A stretch of 64,000 nt of DNA from Pleurocapsaceae cyanobacterium CSU_1_1 (GCA_012034765.1 JAAUOU010000004.1:1-64000), one strand, 5' to 3'; positions 29,019-39,679 are shown, counted from the first letter of the stretch. Program-made: numbers and translations. The notes: generated by a model from the letters alone, not told the origin.

Positions 29019-31861
29019 ATGTTTAAACGAGTAGCATTTATCTTACTGGCATTAAGTATAGTTGCCTTATTATCTCCAGCAAATGCTTGGTGGATACAGT
29101 GGTACGCTGTGGTCGAAAATCAATTATTAAATTTACTGCTTGATAGTGGACGGATTATTGGGATTTCTTTAGTATTGGCGGGTTTATTAGCCCCGTTTGA
29201 AGCCCTGGGCTGGTGGGCGGGATGGTATGGTGGCAAACAAGATCCAACCACTTTATCTTTGAAACATACTCATGCCACTCTGGGCAAGGTAACTACTTCA
29301 CCTCATTACATAGTTTATCTAGACGGGATTGGTAAAAGCTCGTTTAAATATTCCTTTCGAGGCGCAAGGTTTTTACAAAGGTTAACAGAATCTCTACCGA
29401 GCGATCGCATTTTGATTGACAATATCATTCCCTACTCGGTGATTAATCTGCCTTTAACCCTTAATCGCCCGTTGGCTAGACTTTGGCAATGGATTGAACG
29501 TACAACCAATTTTGAAGTTTTGGTCTTACTTCGCAATATGTTTCAGGTAGCCGTATCGGTGGATAGTCGTTATGGTCCAATCTATAATCGAGGTACGGCA
29601 GAAATAATTATCGATCGCCTTTTGACCAAGGGCTATCAACCTGGCAGCGGTGCTTTAATTACTCTGATTGGCTATAGCGGTGGGGGACAAATATCTCTGG
29701 GGGCAGTGCCATATATCAAAAGAGTGTTAGCCGCACCAATAGAAGTAATTTCTTTAGCAGGAGTGATTAGTGGCAATAATGAGGTGGTTCAGGTAGAGCA
29801 TCTTTATCATTTAGTCGGTGAAAAAGATCGTGTCACTCGTTTTACTCCTTGTTTATTCCCTCGCCGATGGTCAATTATCACCTGGTCAAATTGGAATCTG
29901 GCTAAAAGTCGAGGGGAAATAAGCTTTATTTCTTTGGGCAAAGTAGGACACGATTCTAAAAATGGCCCTTTTGATGAAGATGCTTTTCTCCCTGATGGTT
30001 GCAATCATCTCACCAGAACTCTAGAAATTATTTTACGCATCATCACTCGCATCGACGGTTACGAACCCTATCCTGCTGCTGTTGCCGATTACTCAGCAAG
30101 ATCTGAGCGAATAATTAGTGACTATGAAAATTACGTTCAAGCTAAATTCAATCGACCAGAATTTTATCCGCTGGCACAAACATATTCCGATAACTATTTT
30201 CCTGTAGCTGAATGGATAGGACGTTTAATCTTGCCAGCGGTTACCGAACGTTCTCAAGTTAGTGGAGTTTATTTAGAAGTACATCATGCACCAGAATTAG
30301 ACTTAATTGGTCAAAAAGTATACTTGCGCTGGAGCGATCGCCCTGATATTCAGGCTTATGTTAATCAGGTCAAAATTAGGATTGATTTTTCTGAACAGGC
30401 TTATCAAAGTATTAACCAGGGTATAGTTTTGCCCACGCGATTAAATCATTGGCGACAGGTACAGGCGCTAGAATCTTTGGCTGGTGCTAGACCAAATGAT
30501 GATGTGATGGTTGCCTTAACTTCAGTTGAGGTAATTAGAGAACCTCAGCTTATTTTATCGATCAGCCGTGAACCGATTTTAATTACGGGCAAGTATTACG
30601 CCTTAGTCAGCTTTACGGAAGTATTTCCCAATAACTGCGCGATGGTACGCCACTACAACCCTGACTCTGGGCAATTCAATGGTAAAGAAGACATGGTTTA
30701 TCTACCCCCAGTAGTGCCAGATCGCAATGGAGTATTACCTACTACTGCCAATAAAATTACTGAATTTCTTCTAAATCAAACAGGCTGGTATATCTATGGG
30801 GCAAAAAATGACCAGGGTATCTTTACAGTACAGGCGATCGCTCCTCGCGCTTTATTCCAGCTACAGCCAGCCAAAATCATTTCTGGGATGCAAAAAACTA
30901 CCAATTACATTCATAATCAATATTGGCAGGGAGCAACACAAAAAAAGGTCAGATTGATTCGATTCTGTTGAACCCGCGTAACTTATCAGACACAGAATTA
31001 ATAAATTCTTATCAAGAAGGCGATCGCCTTTTAGTTCTGCACACTTATGGCGGAATTGGGGGAAATAAGCAAGAATTTGCTCCTCTAGGACTCTTTTTTG
31101 GACATTTCTCCTTTGGTCTTGCCAGAGTCGTCCGTGAACCATTGACCCAAGAATTACGTTTCAAAATTGGCTATGCGCAAGTATATACCCAAAACACTAC
31201 AGGAATTATTGCTGCTAGTTTAGACTGGACAAACTTTGTTGGCGATCGCCAGTTTGGTTGGCTGGGGAGTCGCCCAATTACCGATATAGTCGTCAAACTA
31301 GATGTCTTTGACGAATATAATTTTGATGGCTTACGCCGTTTTCCCCTCAATGCTTTAGCCTATCAATTAGACCGCATGATGGCGCGTTATCGGACTGGAG
31401 ACGGTACAGGAGCTACATTTGTCGGTCCTGCCAATTCTTGTGTACAAGATTCCTGTCAGGCTCTCTATCAAGCGATTAATATGACTCTGACCGAAATTGA
31501 GCAGAACCCTCAAATTAAAGCCTGGATTACAGCGAACCCCCAACATCCTCAAACCCAAAGACTACAACGCCTAGTAACTCTCAACAAAGCCATTGAAGAC
31601 CAACTAATCACTTGGCAAACTCGCGCAGATTGGGTCGATCCCTATCAATCCTTAATTGGTACTCGCTTGGCAGATAGTCCTGTAACTACTGTGGTTAATG
31701 CCTTAACTAGTTGGCGATCGCTTTTACCCCGTTTAGCCAACGATAGCCTAGCCGAAATTTTCCTCAATCATGGTGCAAGTCTTTGGTTACTTCAAACCTA
31801 TCAGGTAGGTGGGTGGGATGAAGATATCGAACCCATTGCCCCAACAAAATTATGGATTTAA
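29019..31861 (+). CDS. Large alpha/beta-hydrolase-like membrane protein (split at an A AAA AAG heptamer)
   Basis: The N-terminus has two membrane segments (FILLALSIVALLSPANA and GIISLVLAG-like residues 45-60). Residues about 95-330 resemble an alpha/beta hydrolase: HYIVYLDGIGKSSFKYS, a nucleophile-elbow-like LIGYSGGGQISLG (S of GYSGG), and a late histidine in KVGHDSKNGPF. About 600 further residues have no domain I can name. The frame is lost at A7 30940-30946; a -1 shift gives TQKKGQIDSILLNPRNL and a total of about 947 residues. The in-frame heptamer A AAA AAG (30941-30947) is the classical bacterial -1 slippery site, so recoding is possible besides a missing A. Catalytic activity is unproven. 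Confidence 0.55.
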
Positions 31862-31863
31862 AG

Positions 31864-33704
31864 TCAGTATGCAGTTAATCCTGTCGGAATAGAATCAATT
31901 AACTTGCGGGTATAGTCTGTTTTGGGGTTGCGGTATATTTCCTCTGAAGCACCGATTTCGGCGATTTTTCCCTGATTCATGACAATGATGCGATCGCTCA
32001 TGAATTTAACGACGCTGAGATCGTGGGAGATAAAGATATAGGTTAATCCCATCTCTGCCTGGAGCTTCTTGAGCAGGTTTAATACCTGTGCCTGTACTGA
32101 GACATCGAGGGCGGAAACGGACTCATCGCAGATAATAAACTGAGGTTCTAAGGCTAAAGCCCTAGCAATACATACCCGTTGTCTTTGTCCTCCTGACAAC
32201 TCGTGAGGATAGCGGTTGATCAGATCGGGATTTAAACCTACCCGTTCTAAAAGTTCTGATACCTTTTTTTGGCGATCGCATTTTATTTGATGGACAACTA
32301 AGGGTTCGGCGATCGCTTTGCCAATATTAATGCGGGGATTAAGAGAATTATAGGGGTTTTGAAAAATAATCTGCATTTGTCGACGAGCGATCGCAATTTT
32401 TGGCTTCTCAGGGCTAAGTTGGTAATATTATCGCCAGCGAACACCACATCTCCTTCCAGCGGTTGAATGAGGCGCAAGAGAGTTCTGGCTAATGTAGATT
32501 TCCCGCAGCCCGATTCACCGACTAGACCTAAAGTTTCCCCTGGATATACTTTAAAGGAGACGTTGTTTACCGCCATCAGATATTTTTTAGTCTTGCCAAA
32601 CATGCCCTTGGTTGGAAAGCCTACCCGTAGCTGGTTAACAGACATTAAGGATTCTTGCTGCAAAAGCTGTTTTAATCTTGCCTGTTGTTCAGTTTCGGTA
32701 ACAACCTTCGGTTTACGATTAATATCGGTTTGTTTTTCCGTAATTTGAATCTTTCCTGCTGGAGTAGTCGTCACCTCCATAAAATCAGTTACGGTAGGCA
32801 GAATCTGCAATCGGCAATCCAAACGGGGACGACAGGCTAGCAATCCCTTCGTATAAGGATGTTGAGCATGGCTAAAGACAGACGCAACTTTTCCCGCTTC
32901 TACTACCTTTCCTTGATACATTACCACCACTGAATCAACTAATTCAGCAATTACTCCCAAGTCGTGAGTAATAAAAATCAACGCCATCCCCCTTTCGTCG
33001 CACAGATGGCGCAGCAAATCTAAAATAGTCGCCTGCACCGTCACATCTAAAGCAGTTGTAGGTTCATCAGCAATTAACACACTAGGATTACAAGAGATTG
33101 CCATGGCAATTGTAACTCGCTGTAGTTGCCCCCCAGATAGTTCATGAGGATAGCGTTTAAGAATCGACTGCTTGTGTTGATTAATATAGCTGGATACTTC
33201 CCGATCGCTATAGTTTGGATGTGCTTGTCGACACTGCTGTTGCAACGTTTCGTCACTAGCCAAAAGCTGAACTTCTTGTAACAAAGCGATCGCTTTTCTT
33301 CTCGCATCTTGAGAGGATAGCTTTTGATGCAAGAAAATCGCCTCGGTTAACTGAAACCCAATATCATAGACAGGATTTAATGCACTCATGGGTTCTTGGA
33401 AAATCATGGCGATTTCTCCCCCACGATAGCTTCTGCGTTCAGCTTCATTTACCTGTAATAAATCTCTTGCCGATCTGCCTTCAGGAGTAAACCAAATCTC
33501 CCCTTGGGTAATACGCCCAGGAGTAGGTACTAAACCCATAATTGCTAAAGATGTTACCGATTTACCCGAACCCGACTCACCGACAATGCCCAGCTTTTCT
33601 CCTTTCCTTAGCTGAAAACTTAGTTCCTCAACCGCAACTACAGGTTTAGTTTGAGTGATAAATTGGACTTGTAGATGGCGAACATCAAGAACGGGTTCAG
33701 ACAT
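31864..33704 (-). CDS. Fused double ATPase of a peptide/nickel-type ABC transporter (split by a frameshift)
   Basis: Two ABC domains in tandem resemble YejF or fused DppD-DppF. Domain 1 has Walker [17 protein letters not shown], signature [17 protein letters not shown] and Walker [13 protein letters not shown]. Domain 2 has Walker [17 protein letters not shown], signature [17 protein letters not shown] and Walker [13 protein letters not shown]. Both contain the oligopeptide family C-terminal pattern ([12 protein letters not shown], and [12 protein letters not shown]). The frame breaks at 32416-32417 between the second Walker A and its Q-loop; one added base gives [20 protein letters not shown]. 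About 613 residues when joined. The substrate-binding lipoprotein at 60194 is of the matching family but lies far away. Confidence 0.88.
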
Positions 33705-33796
33705 ATTTTAACTTCAGTCAAAGGTTAACAGAATTTTAACCGATAGATTAATAAATTCCATTTTGTTTAGTAAGTGAATCGAGACAATTAAAAAAC

Positions 33797-33961
33797 ATGA
33801 AATATATTGTACATAAAAATGTAATTCAGGAAAAAGGTTTAGCCAAAACTCATTATCTTAATGAAAATGCTCAAAGAATTAATTAGAATAATACTGATTA
33901 TTTAAAAAACGAGATTGGTAGAGCGATCGCTTATTATGTTACTGAAAAATTAAACTACTAA
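33797..33961 (+). other. Possible small decayed ORF in the ABC ATPase / methyltransferase gap
   Basis: The 335-bp gap 33705-34039 holds one weak candidate. It is a 55-codon frame from ATG 33797 (MKYIVHKNVIQEKGLAKTHY) with a TAG after 29 residues; the same frame continues with NNTDYLKNEIGRAIAYYVTE to a TAA. I know no family for it. It may be a relic or chance. No terminator or RNA gene is evident elsewhere in the gap. Confidence 0.2.
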
Positions 33962-34039
33962 AACTCAAGGTAATATTTACCTTTGTAGCTTTTTTAAACT
34001 CTGAATTAAGCACAGTAAAAAAATTACCACCAAAAGCAG

Positions 34040-35095
34040 CTAAATTGGTAAACATAATTCTGCTTTTACTTTCTCTAAATAAGGTTTGATAGCCTGAGCA
34101 AAAGGTAATATACCGACAGGAGGGACTGAATTGCCTATTTGCCTTCTCACTTCGGTGATTGTACCCTCAAAAACAAAATCATCGGGATAGCCAAAAAGTC
34201 TTGCTCTTTCTCGATTAGTTAATGGTCTGGGTTCTGAGTAGTGATAACCCCAAGTACCCCCACCACCAGCAGCAATAATGGTTGTGGAAGGTTTATTGGG
34301 ATCTAAACGTCGGTATACATGGGAGATCATACCTTTGACATAATGAGGAGAATTTTTGGGAATATCTGTAAAATTTCCCCCAGCAGGAATAAGCTTGAGC
34401 TTCTCAACAGTGCTACTTTTAATGTTTTGATGTTCGTTGTTATGTTCTACTCTTTCAACACCAGCAAGTGCTTTACTCGACGAAACATAGTTTTCGCATT
34501 GGTGTGTTGGTTTGGGCAGATCGAAAGTACAATTTATATCTTTCCGAATACCAATAATTAAGACTCTTTTCCTAAGCTGAGGCGTTCCATAATCAGCAAA
34601 ATTAACTAGATAAGGTTTAGTTTCGTATCCGTATCGCCCCGTTAAAGAAAAATCTTCAATAATTTGTTTAATAGCTTTACCTTTGTTAGCAGTCATCAAA
34701 CCTTTAACATTTTCGGCAATAAACATTAGAGGTTCTTTTAGCGAGACAAGATTGACAAAGTTTCGATATAGATTACCTCGCTCGGTTGTAATTCCTCCAC
34801 GCTTCCAGATCATGGAAAAGTCTTGACAGGGAAAACCACCCAGAATTAAATCTGCATCAGGTATCGTAGAGTAGTCAATTTCTTGTATGTCTCCACAAAC
34901 GACGTGCTGACCTAAATTTTTCGCATAAGTTTCACAGGCTTTTTGATCGATATCGTTTGCCCAGAGAATACGAAATCCAGCTTGACTAAAACCCAGATCC
35001 ATTCCTCCACATCCTGAGAACAAAGAAACAATATTTATTTTTGCTTCAGATTTTGCTGTATATACTGCTTCATCAAATATAGGTGACTGAGTCAT
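34040..35095 (-). CDS. DNA (cytosine-5)-methyltransferase, no adjacent endonuclease
   Basis: All key C5-methyltransferase motifs are present: I (IVSLFSGCGGMDLGF), IV with the catalytic cysteine (LILGGFPCQDFSM), VI (FIAENVKGLM), VIII (QLRKRVLIIGI) and X (RRQIGNSVPPVG). The target-recognition region lies between VIII and IX (about residues 195-265). I take the ATG at 35095 as the start; a GTG five codons earlier would abut the ubiX stop. No restriction endonuclease or Vsr gene is next to it; ubiX precedes and the ABC ATPase follows. In cyanobacteria a solitary C5 enzyme modifies CGATCG inside HIP1, so that is one possible target, but the sequence does not reveal it. Confidence 0.9.
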   Translation of the reverse strand: MTQSPIFDEAVYTAKSEAKINIVSLFSGCGGMDLGFSQAGFRILWANDIDQKACETYAKNLGQHVVCGDIQEIDYSTIPDADLILGGFPCQDFSMIWKRGGITTERGNLYRNFVNLVSLKEPLMFIAENVKGLMTANKGKAIKQIIEDFSLTGRYGYETKPYLVNFADYGTPQLRKRVLIIGIRKDINCTFDLPKPTHQCENYVSSSKALAGVERVEHNNEHQNIKSSTVEKLKLIPAGGNFTDIPKNSPHYVKGMISHVYRRLDPNKPSTTIIAAGGGGTWGYHYSEPRPLTNRERARLFGYPDDFVFEGTITEVRRQIGNSVPPVGILPFAQAIKPYLEKVKAELCLPI

Positions 35096-35109
35096 AAAGA
35101 AATTTACCA

Positions 35110-35715
35110 CTAGCTACTTTTCCAACGTTCCAAAGGAATACAGTCAATATCTAAAGTATCTAAAGCTCTAGCCACCACAAAATCAACTAGATCTTCAATT
35201 GTTTTGGGATGATGATACCAGGCGGGAATGGCTGGCACAATTTTTACCCCAGCTTCAGCCAAAGCGGTTAAGTTGCGCAGATGAATTAGGCTAAAGGGGG
35301 TTTCTCTGGGAACAACTACTAAAGGTTTTCCTTCCTTGATCTGTACGTCTGCTGCTCTTTCTAAGAGATCTGAGCTTAAACCTGCTGCTATTTTGCCTAC
35401 CGTACTCATGCTACAGGGAATAATCACCATCCCTAAAGTGCGGAAAGAACCACTGGCAATGTTGTCTCCCACATCCCCCCAGCGATGACAGTTTAAGATA
35501 CCTGTCTTAACTCCAGCTTTTTCTCGCCAAAAAAGTTCTTGTTGATCGGGTTCGGCAGGCATCCGAATGTTTTCTTCTGCTTGCCAAACCATGTAGCTAG
35601 CACGAGAAGCCACTAGTTCAATCGTATAATCGGCTGCTAACAGGTATTTGAGGGCATTCACAGCGTAGATTAGCCCTGAAGCACCGCTAACGCCAATAAT
35701 TAAGGGTTTGGTCAT
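35110..35715 (-). CDS. ubiX: Flavin prenyltransferase UbiX
   Basis: UbiX makes prenylated FMN, the cofactor of UbiD-type decarboxylases. The N-terminal LIIGVSGASGLIYAV, the middle IIPCSMSTVGKIAAGLSSDL and VVVPRETPFSLIHLRNL, and AIPAWYHHPKTIEDLVDF are all diagnostic. 201 residues, a normal length. It lies 16 bp downstream of the HEAT protein gene and directly before the C5 methyltransferase gene, all on the minus strand, so the three may share a transcript. No ubiD is visible in the window. Confidence 0.95.
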   Translation of the reverse strand: MTKPLIIGVSGASGLIYAVNALKYLLAADYTIELVASRASYMVWQAEENIRMPAEPDQQELFWREKAGVKTGILNCHRWGDVGDNIASGSFRTLGMVIIPCSMSTVGKIAAGLSSDLLERAADVQIKEGKPLVVVPRETPFSLIHLRNLTALAEAGVKIVPAIPAWYHHPKTIEDLVDFVVARALDTLDIDCIPLERWKSS

Positions 35716-35731
35716 GTAATATTGATGAGAA

Positions 35732-36511
35732 TTAAATTAGTCCTTCAAATTCAAGTTCCTCGATCATCTGTAAGCCACGAGGATCGCCGACTTTGAGGAT
35801 AGCACTTCTCGCGTCATCTTTAACACCATAATCATCATCTTCCACCAAAGATTCAATCAAAGCATCGATCGCCGTGGCGTAAACAACGTTGGAAGGTAGT
35901 TCGCGACATAAGTGTCCAATTGACCAAGCACAGTTACTGCGTACCGCGGCAATAGGATCTCTTCTTAACCCCTGAATCAGAGGAGGAATGGCAGCAATAA
36001 TATCTTCGTAGTTGGCTGGAGCAATTTGCGCCAAACCACTAGCTGCCCATAGTCTGACGGCAGAGATATCGGTCTTAAGAGCATGAAGTAGCGGCTGGAG
36101 AGCGCGTCGATCTTTACTATTGCCCAATGCCCAAACTATTCCCTTGCGGACATAACCATTAAAGTCTGTCTCTAGTAATTTAATTAAAGGTTCGACGGCA
36201 GTAGCATCAGTATTACGTCCCAAAGCATAAGCAGTGCTAACCCTAATTAAAGGACAAATATCCTTGAGCAGTTCAATTAAAATTGGAATGGAACGGCGAT
36301 CTTCTAGCTCACAAAATGCTCTAGCTGCAAGCATCCTATCTGAAGCCACAGCAGATTCTAACAACTGTAACATCCGTTCTGGATCTGGAGGGGGAATGTC
36401 ACCTACAGAGCTTGCCGAATCGATCTTATCTAGAGGACTATTTAGTTCAGCTTCAATAAAACTTAGTTCATCATTTTCATTATCACCTACGGTCGCTCTA
36501 TTATTCTCCAA
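35732..36511 (-). CDS. HEAT-repeat protein
   Basis: A 259-residue protein with six or so HEAT/PBS-lyase repeats between residues 45 and 250, for example RSIPILIELLKDICPLIRVS, AVEPLIKLLETDFNGYVRKG and ALQPLLHALKTDISAVRLWA. The first 45 residues are acidic and probably disordered. Such repeats occur in phycobilin lyases (CpcE/F), NblB-like proteins and general scaffolds; nothing in the sequence shows a bilin role. It leads an apparent operon with ubiX. Confidence 0.8.
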   Translation of the reverse strand: MENNRATVGDNENDELSFIEAELNSPLDKIDSASSVGDIPPPDPERMLQLLESAVASDRMLAARAFCELEDRRSIPILIELLKDICPLIRVSTAYALGRNTDATAVEPLIKLLETDFNGYVRKGIVWALGNSKDRRALQPLLHALKTDISAVRLWAASGLAQIAPANYEDIIAAIPPLIQGLRRDPIAAVRSNCAWSIGHLCRELPSNVVYATAIDALIESLVEDDDYGVKDDARSAILKVGDPRGLQMIEELEFEGLI

Positions 36512-36696
36512 TTGTTAGCAAGCTGTTAAAGTCTTTTATTTTACGTCTTTTTATCTTTACATCATACTATGTCGATCATCAACGCATTTTTTTGTCGGGT
36601 TTTTTCTACCCTTAGAAAGGTGCAAAACTTTGGTGAGAATTCTAAGATCGAAGTATTAAAAGTACTTTAAATATAACTAGTAAGAGGTCTTAAATT

Positions 36697-37470
36697 ATGC
36701 CAGAATCAAGCAAAGAAAGAATTGTTGCCGATCTACAGCAGGCAAAACAAACGGGAGAACTAAAAACCGAAAGGATTCGCGAAATTATTAAAAATGCGAT
36801 CGCCGAGACAGTCTCTGAAGTTAAGTCAGGTAGAAGTGAAATCGTTAGTTTAGTGCAAGATGCGATCGCTGCTGTGACAGAAACTGTCAAAGAATCTGGT
36901 GGCGAAGTTAAAGAAGAAGTGACGGCATCAATACAAGGGGTAATTGATGGTGTTAGTCAAGCCAGAAGAGAGAAAATTGCGCGAACTCAATCGGAAATCA
37001 CCACTTTAGAGGCTCAAGTAGTTGAAGACGAGCAAAAATTACAAACTGAAATTGATGAGGCTTTGGCAGAAGTTAAAACCAGCAGTGATACTCAACCTGA
37101 TAAGGTTAAAGAGGCGATCGCCGAGGCGATAATTAATATCGGCAACAGTGATGAGTTTGCTATTCTTCAAAAACACTATGCTCGTCTTAAAGCACAAATC
37201 GCTGTACTACAAGCAAATTTAGCTAATCGCTATGGTGAACAGTATGGAGAAGTTGGCAAATACCTAGAAGACGCAAAGGTATGGTACAACAAAGCCAAAG
37301 AAGATCCTGAAGTTTTTACCGAACCTACCAAGCGTAAAAGAGCTGAATTTGAAGAAAAATTAGGGTCGACAGGTAGCGCTGTAGCACGCAAGGAAAAGCA
37401 GGTAAAACAGCTATTAAAAGAACTTTGGCAGGAAGTGAGAGAAATTTTTCAAGAAAAAAATCCTAAGTAG
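36697..37470 (+). CDS. Cyanobacterial coiled-coil protein of unknown function
   Basis: This 257-residue, strongly charged, almost fully helical protein contains no signal peptide or membrane segment. Residues 1-90 have repeated amphipathic helices (IREIIKNAIAETVSEVKSGR, IVSLVQDAIAAVTETVKESG) recalling histidine-kinase-like or apolipoprotein-like repeats. Residues 100-135 and 160-190 are coiled coil. The C-terminus (ARKEKQVKQLLKELWQEVRE) is again amphipathic. I recognise it only as a type of hypothetical protein frequent in cyanobacteria. It is flanked by a long non-coding stretch downstream. Confidence 0.6.
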   Translation: MPESSKERIVADLQQAKQTGELKTERIREIIKNAIAETVSEVKSGRSEIVSLVQDAIAAVTETVKESGGEVKEEVTASIQGVIDGVSQARREKIARTQSEITTLEAQVVEDEQKLQTEIDEALAEVKTSSDTQPDKVKEAIAEAIINIGNSDEFAILQKHYARLKAQIAVLQANLANRYGEQYGEVGKYLEDAKVWYNKAKEDPEVFTEPTKRKRAEFEEKLGSTGSAVARKEKQVKQLLKELWQEVREIFQEKNPK

Positions 37471-37579
37471 ATTAAATCTTAATTTTTGATTTGAGGGAAA
37501 AAGCGATCCTGCATCGATTTTAGTGGTAATTAAAAGAAGCTTGTCTCGATTAAGCGATCGCTTTAAACTGCTTTAAACC

Positions 37580-37720
37580 TCAATGTGAATTTTGAGCAGA
37601 ACGTTCTCTAGCTATGACAATTTCCCATACTTCTGACCAACGTTCCTCAAGCAGATTTCTCATTTTTGCTGATTGCCATTCGGGAAGTCTATTTTTATTG
37701 TTCTTGTTAGATGGGTTCAT
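37580..37720 (-). CDS. Possible 46-residue small protein
   Basis: A short frame from ATG 37720 encodes a compact, charged sequence with two tryptophans in an amphipathic helix (RLPEWQSAKMRNLLEERWSE, then VWEIVIARE). The composition looks protein-like, not random. No clear ribosome binding site precedes it and I know no family. Low to moderate support. Confidence 0.35.
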   Translation of the reverse strand: MNPSNKNNKNRLPEWQSAKMRNLLEERWSEVWEIVIARERSAQNSH

Positions 37721-38346
37721 GATTACTTTTTGTTAATTAACTATTAGTAATATTTAAAATTAGTCATGTGGTTTATCTAGTAAGTAATCGGCAAAATAAT
37801 GTGTAAGTACTATGGCAATAGTCGACCTACCAGACATAAATAACCTATCATTTTTAAAAACTTATTGCAAAGTATTATCAATAAATGAATTGTTAAAAAG
37901 TATCACAATATTTTCTAAAAAGGATTAAGCAAATTAAAAATCCGTGGGATTCTGCTAATTACACAAAAAGCTTGAAAGCTATATCTAAATATATATACGT
38001 AGATAGAAAATTGCTTCTAGTGAAAATTACGCACAAGATGTAGCCAGAGTTTGATTTTGTTATAAAAATTAATATTTACTCGATTAAAGCGAAAAGGCTT
38101 TTTTTAAGCTTTTTTCTTCTGTAGAGGGCGAAAAAAATTAATTTGTTTTTTGTACTACAAATGCACCATTAATATCTAAGTATGTTTGTTATCAAGAGTT
38201 ACAAAGATTACAATGCTTTTTTGCTTAAGATCATTGAGTTGATGATTAAAAATTTTGGCAATATCATAGCTTTTGAGCCTTGGTAAAAGGACAATAAGCT
38301 GTTACTTTGCAGCTTTGGAAAATTTTAGTAGATAAAGAAAGATTGT
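37721..38346. other. AT-rich non-coding region upstream of the RTX gene
   Basis: About 625 bp with no convincing frame on either strand. It contains many short A and T runs and no HIP1 octamer. Length and position suit a long regulated leader or promoter region for the RTX gene, but I see no specific operator or RNA fold that I can name. Confidence 0.4.
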
Positions 38347-38358
38347 AGAGGAAAACAT

Positions 38359-38931
38359 ATGTCATCGATCGTAGTAAATCTTGATGTTGCCGATTTTAAC
38401 GGTGAAGGATTAGATATTATTGGAACAGAAAATGCAGACGTTTTATATGGCACCAACGATGGTGAACTAATGAATGGCGTGGCTGGAGATGATTTTATTT
38501 CAGCTAGTGATGGAGATGATTTTATCCTTGGTGGCGCTGACAACGATACTATCGGTGGTGGCGATGGTGATGACAGCATCTTAGGAGGAACAGGTGGGGA
38601 TCTAATTTTCGCCTACACAGGTGATGATGTAGTTCATGGTGGTGATGGCAATGACATTATCCGTGGTGGTGAAGGCGACGACATTATCTTTGGCGGTGAA
38701 GACAAAGACATCTTTGTATTTGACTTAGAAAACTTTGAGGATGGTTCAATGGACACAGTTGTTGATTTTGACATCGATCAAGATCAAGTCTCTATCCAAG
38801 GTTTGTCAAACAACAACTCAGTTAGCTTCGATGCTGCTACTGGAATAGTTTCCATAGATGGTGAAGAAGTAATTAAATTTGAAGATCTAGATGCTTCTGT
38901 AAATTCTACCGAAGATTTTGAATTGCTTTAA
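38359..38931 (+). CDS. RTX (hemolysin-type) calcium-binding repeat protein
   Basis: A 190-residue acidic protein. Residues about 30-115 hold glycine/aspartate nonapeptides of the GGxGxDxUx type, such as GGDGDDSILGGTGGDLIF and GGDGNDIIRGGEGDDIIFGG. Residues 120-160 (DIFVFDLENFEDGSMDTVVD) form the usual C-terminal cap and likely type I secretion signal. RTX repeats fold into a calcium-binding beta roll outside the cell. A good ribosome binding site (AGAGGA at 38347) precedes the ATG. It has no enzymatic domain. It stands directly before the glycosyltransferase island, so it might be a surface carrier protein, which is inference. Confidence 0.85.
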   Translation: MSSIVVNLDVADFNGEGLDIIGTENADVLYGTNDGELMNGVAGDDFISASDGDDFILGGADNDTIGGGDGDDSILGGTGGDLIFAYTGDDVVHGGDGNDIIRGGEGDDIIFGGEDKDIFVFDLENFEDGSMDTVVDFDIDQDQVSIQGLSNNNSVSFDAATGIVSIDGEEVIKFEDLDASVNSTEDFELL

Positions 38932-39007
38932 GCTATAAATTGCAGTTATTTTTTTGCTTAAGATATTACTGTTTATCTAAGTATAAACAATGATATTTTT
39001 TTGAAGT

Positions 39008-39036
39008 CGGCACATAATTTTATTGTGCCGTTTTTT
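39008..39036 (+). terminator. Rho-independent terminator after the RTX gene
   Basis: The stem CGGCACA (39008-39014) and TGTGCCG (39024-39030) with a 9-base loop is followed by six Ts. It lies 77 bp after the RTX stop and is the clearest intrinsic terminator in the window. Confidence 0.8.
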
Positions 39037-39679
39037 GTGAAATTGTAATCTTCTGAAGCTCAAAGCTAATAGCTAATAGCTTTTTTGGTAATAAGAGATT
39101 TGGTAAATACATCTTTTAAAAAAAAATTAAGATGATTACCACTAATGCTAGTTGTGCTAATCACATTGGTTTTCCGTATATTTACTATTGTTAATTACTA
39201 AAGACCATTGACAATATTTAGGTTATAAATATCATGTAATTGGAATATTTGGAGATACTGAAGTTTTATAGATTAAAATTTTAAACAATAAAATTTAAGT
39301 CAAAAAATAATATTAATATCACTAATTGCTCAAACAAATGCTTTTTGCTTGACAAACAATCTTTTGATTAACATTAAACATTAAGCCAAAACTATAGTCA
39401 GAGACAAAGCAAACTCCAAGCATCTTTCCCGACAAGAAAGTGTGACAGATTTCTCTAAGTCTTCACCTCCTAATCTAACTTCAAGTACACTGAGTCAACA
39501 AGCTAACCAACAAAAATGCCCCATAAGTCTTTAGAGTCTAATTTGACTAACTCAGAGCTGGTTCATGCTTCCGCCGATGATAACAGCATTGATCTGCCAT
39601 CTCGGCAAAGCGAGCAGTTTGTCTTCCTACCTCGTGTCGTCAAACAGAAATAGAGGTAAATTCCCTCCCTTCAGAAGGA
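39037..39679 (+). other. Gap before the TPR-glycosyltransferase gene, with probable decayed or frameshifted 5' coding sequence
   Basis: 39037-39380 shows nothing coding apart from a second hairpin-like AGCTAATAGCTTTTTT near 39063. From about 39400 to 39679 protein-like segments appear in successive frames: QESVTDFSKSSPPNLTSSTL, then MPHKSLESNLTNSELVHASA and [16 protein letters not shown], then in the frame of the next gene [20 protein letters not shown]. This suggests that the true N-terminus of the following protein lies upstream and that at least two one-base shifts separate it from the readable frame. Confidence 0.35.
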
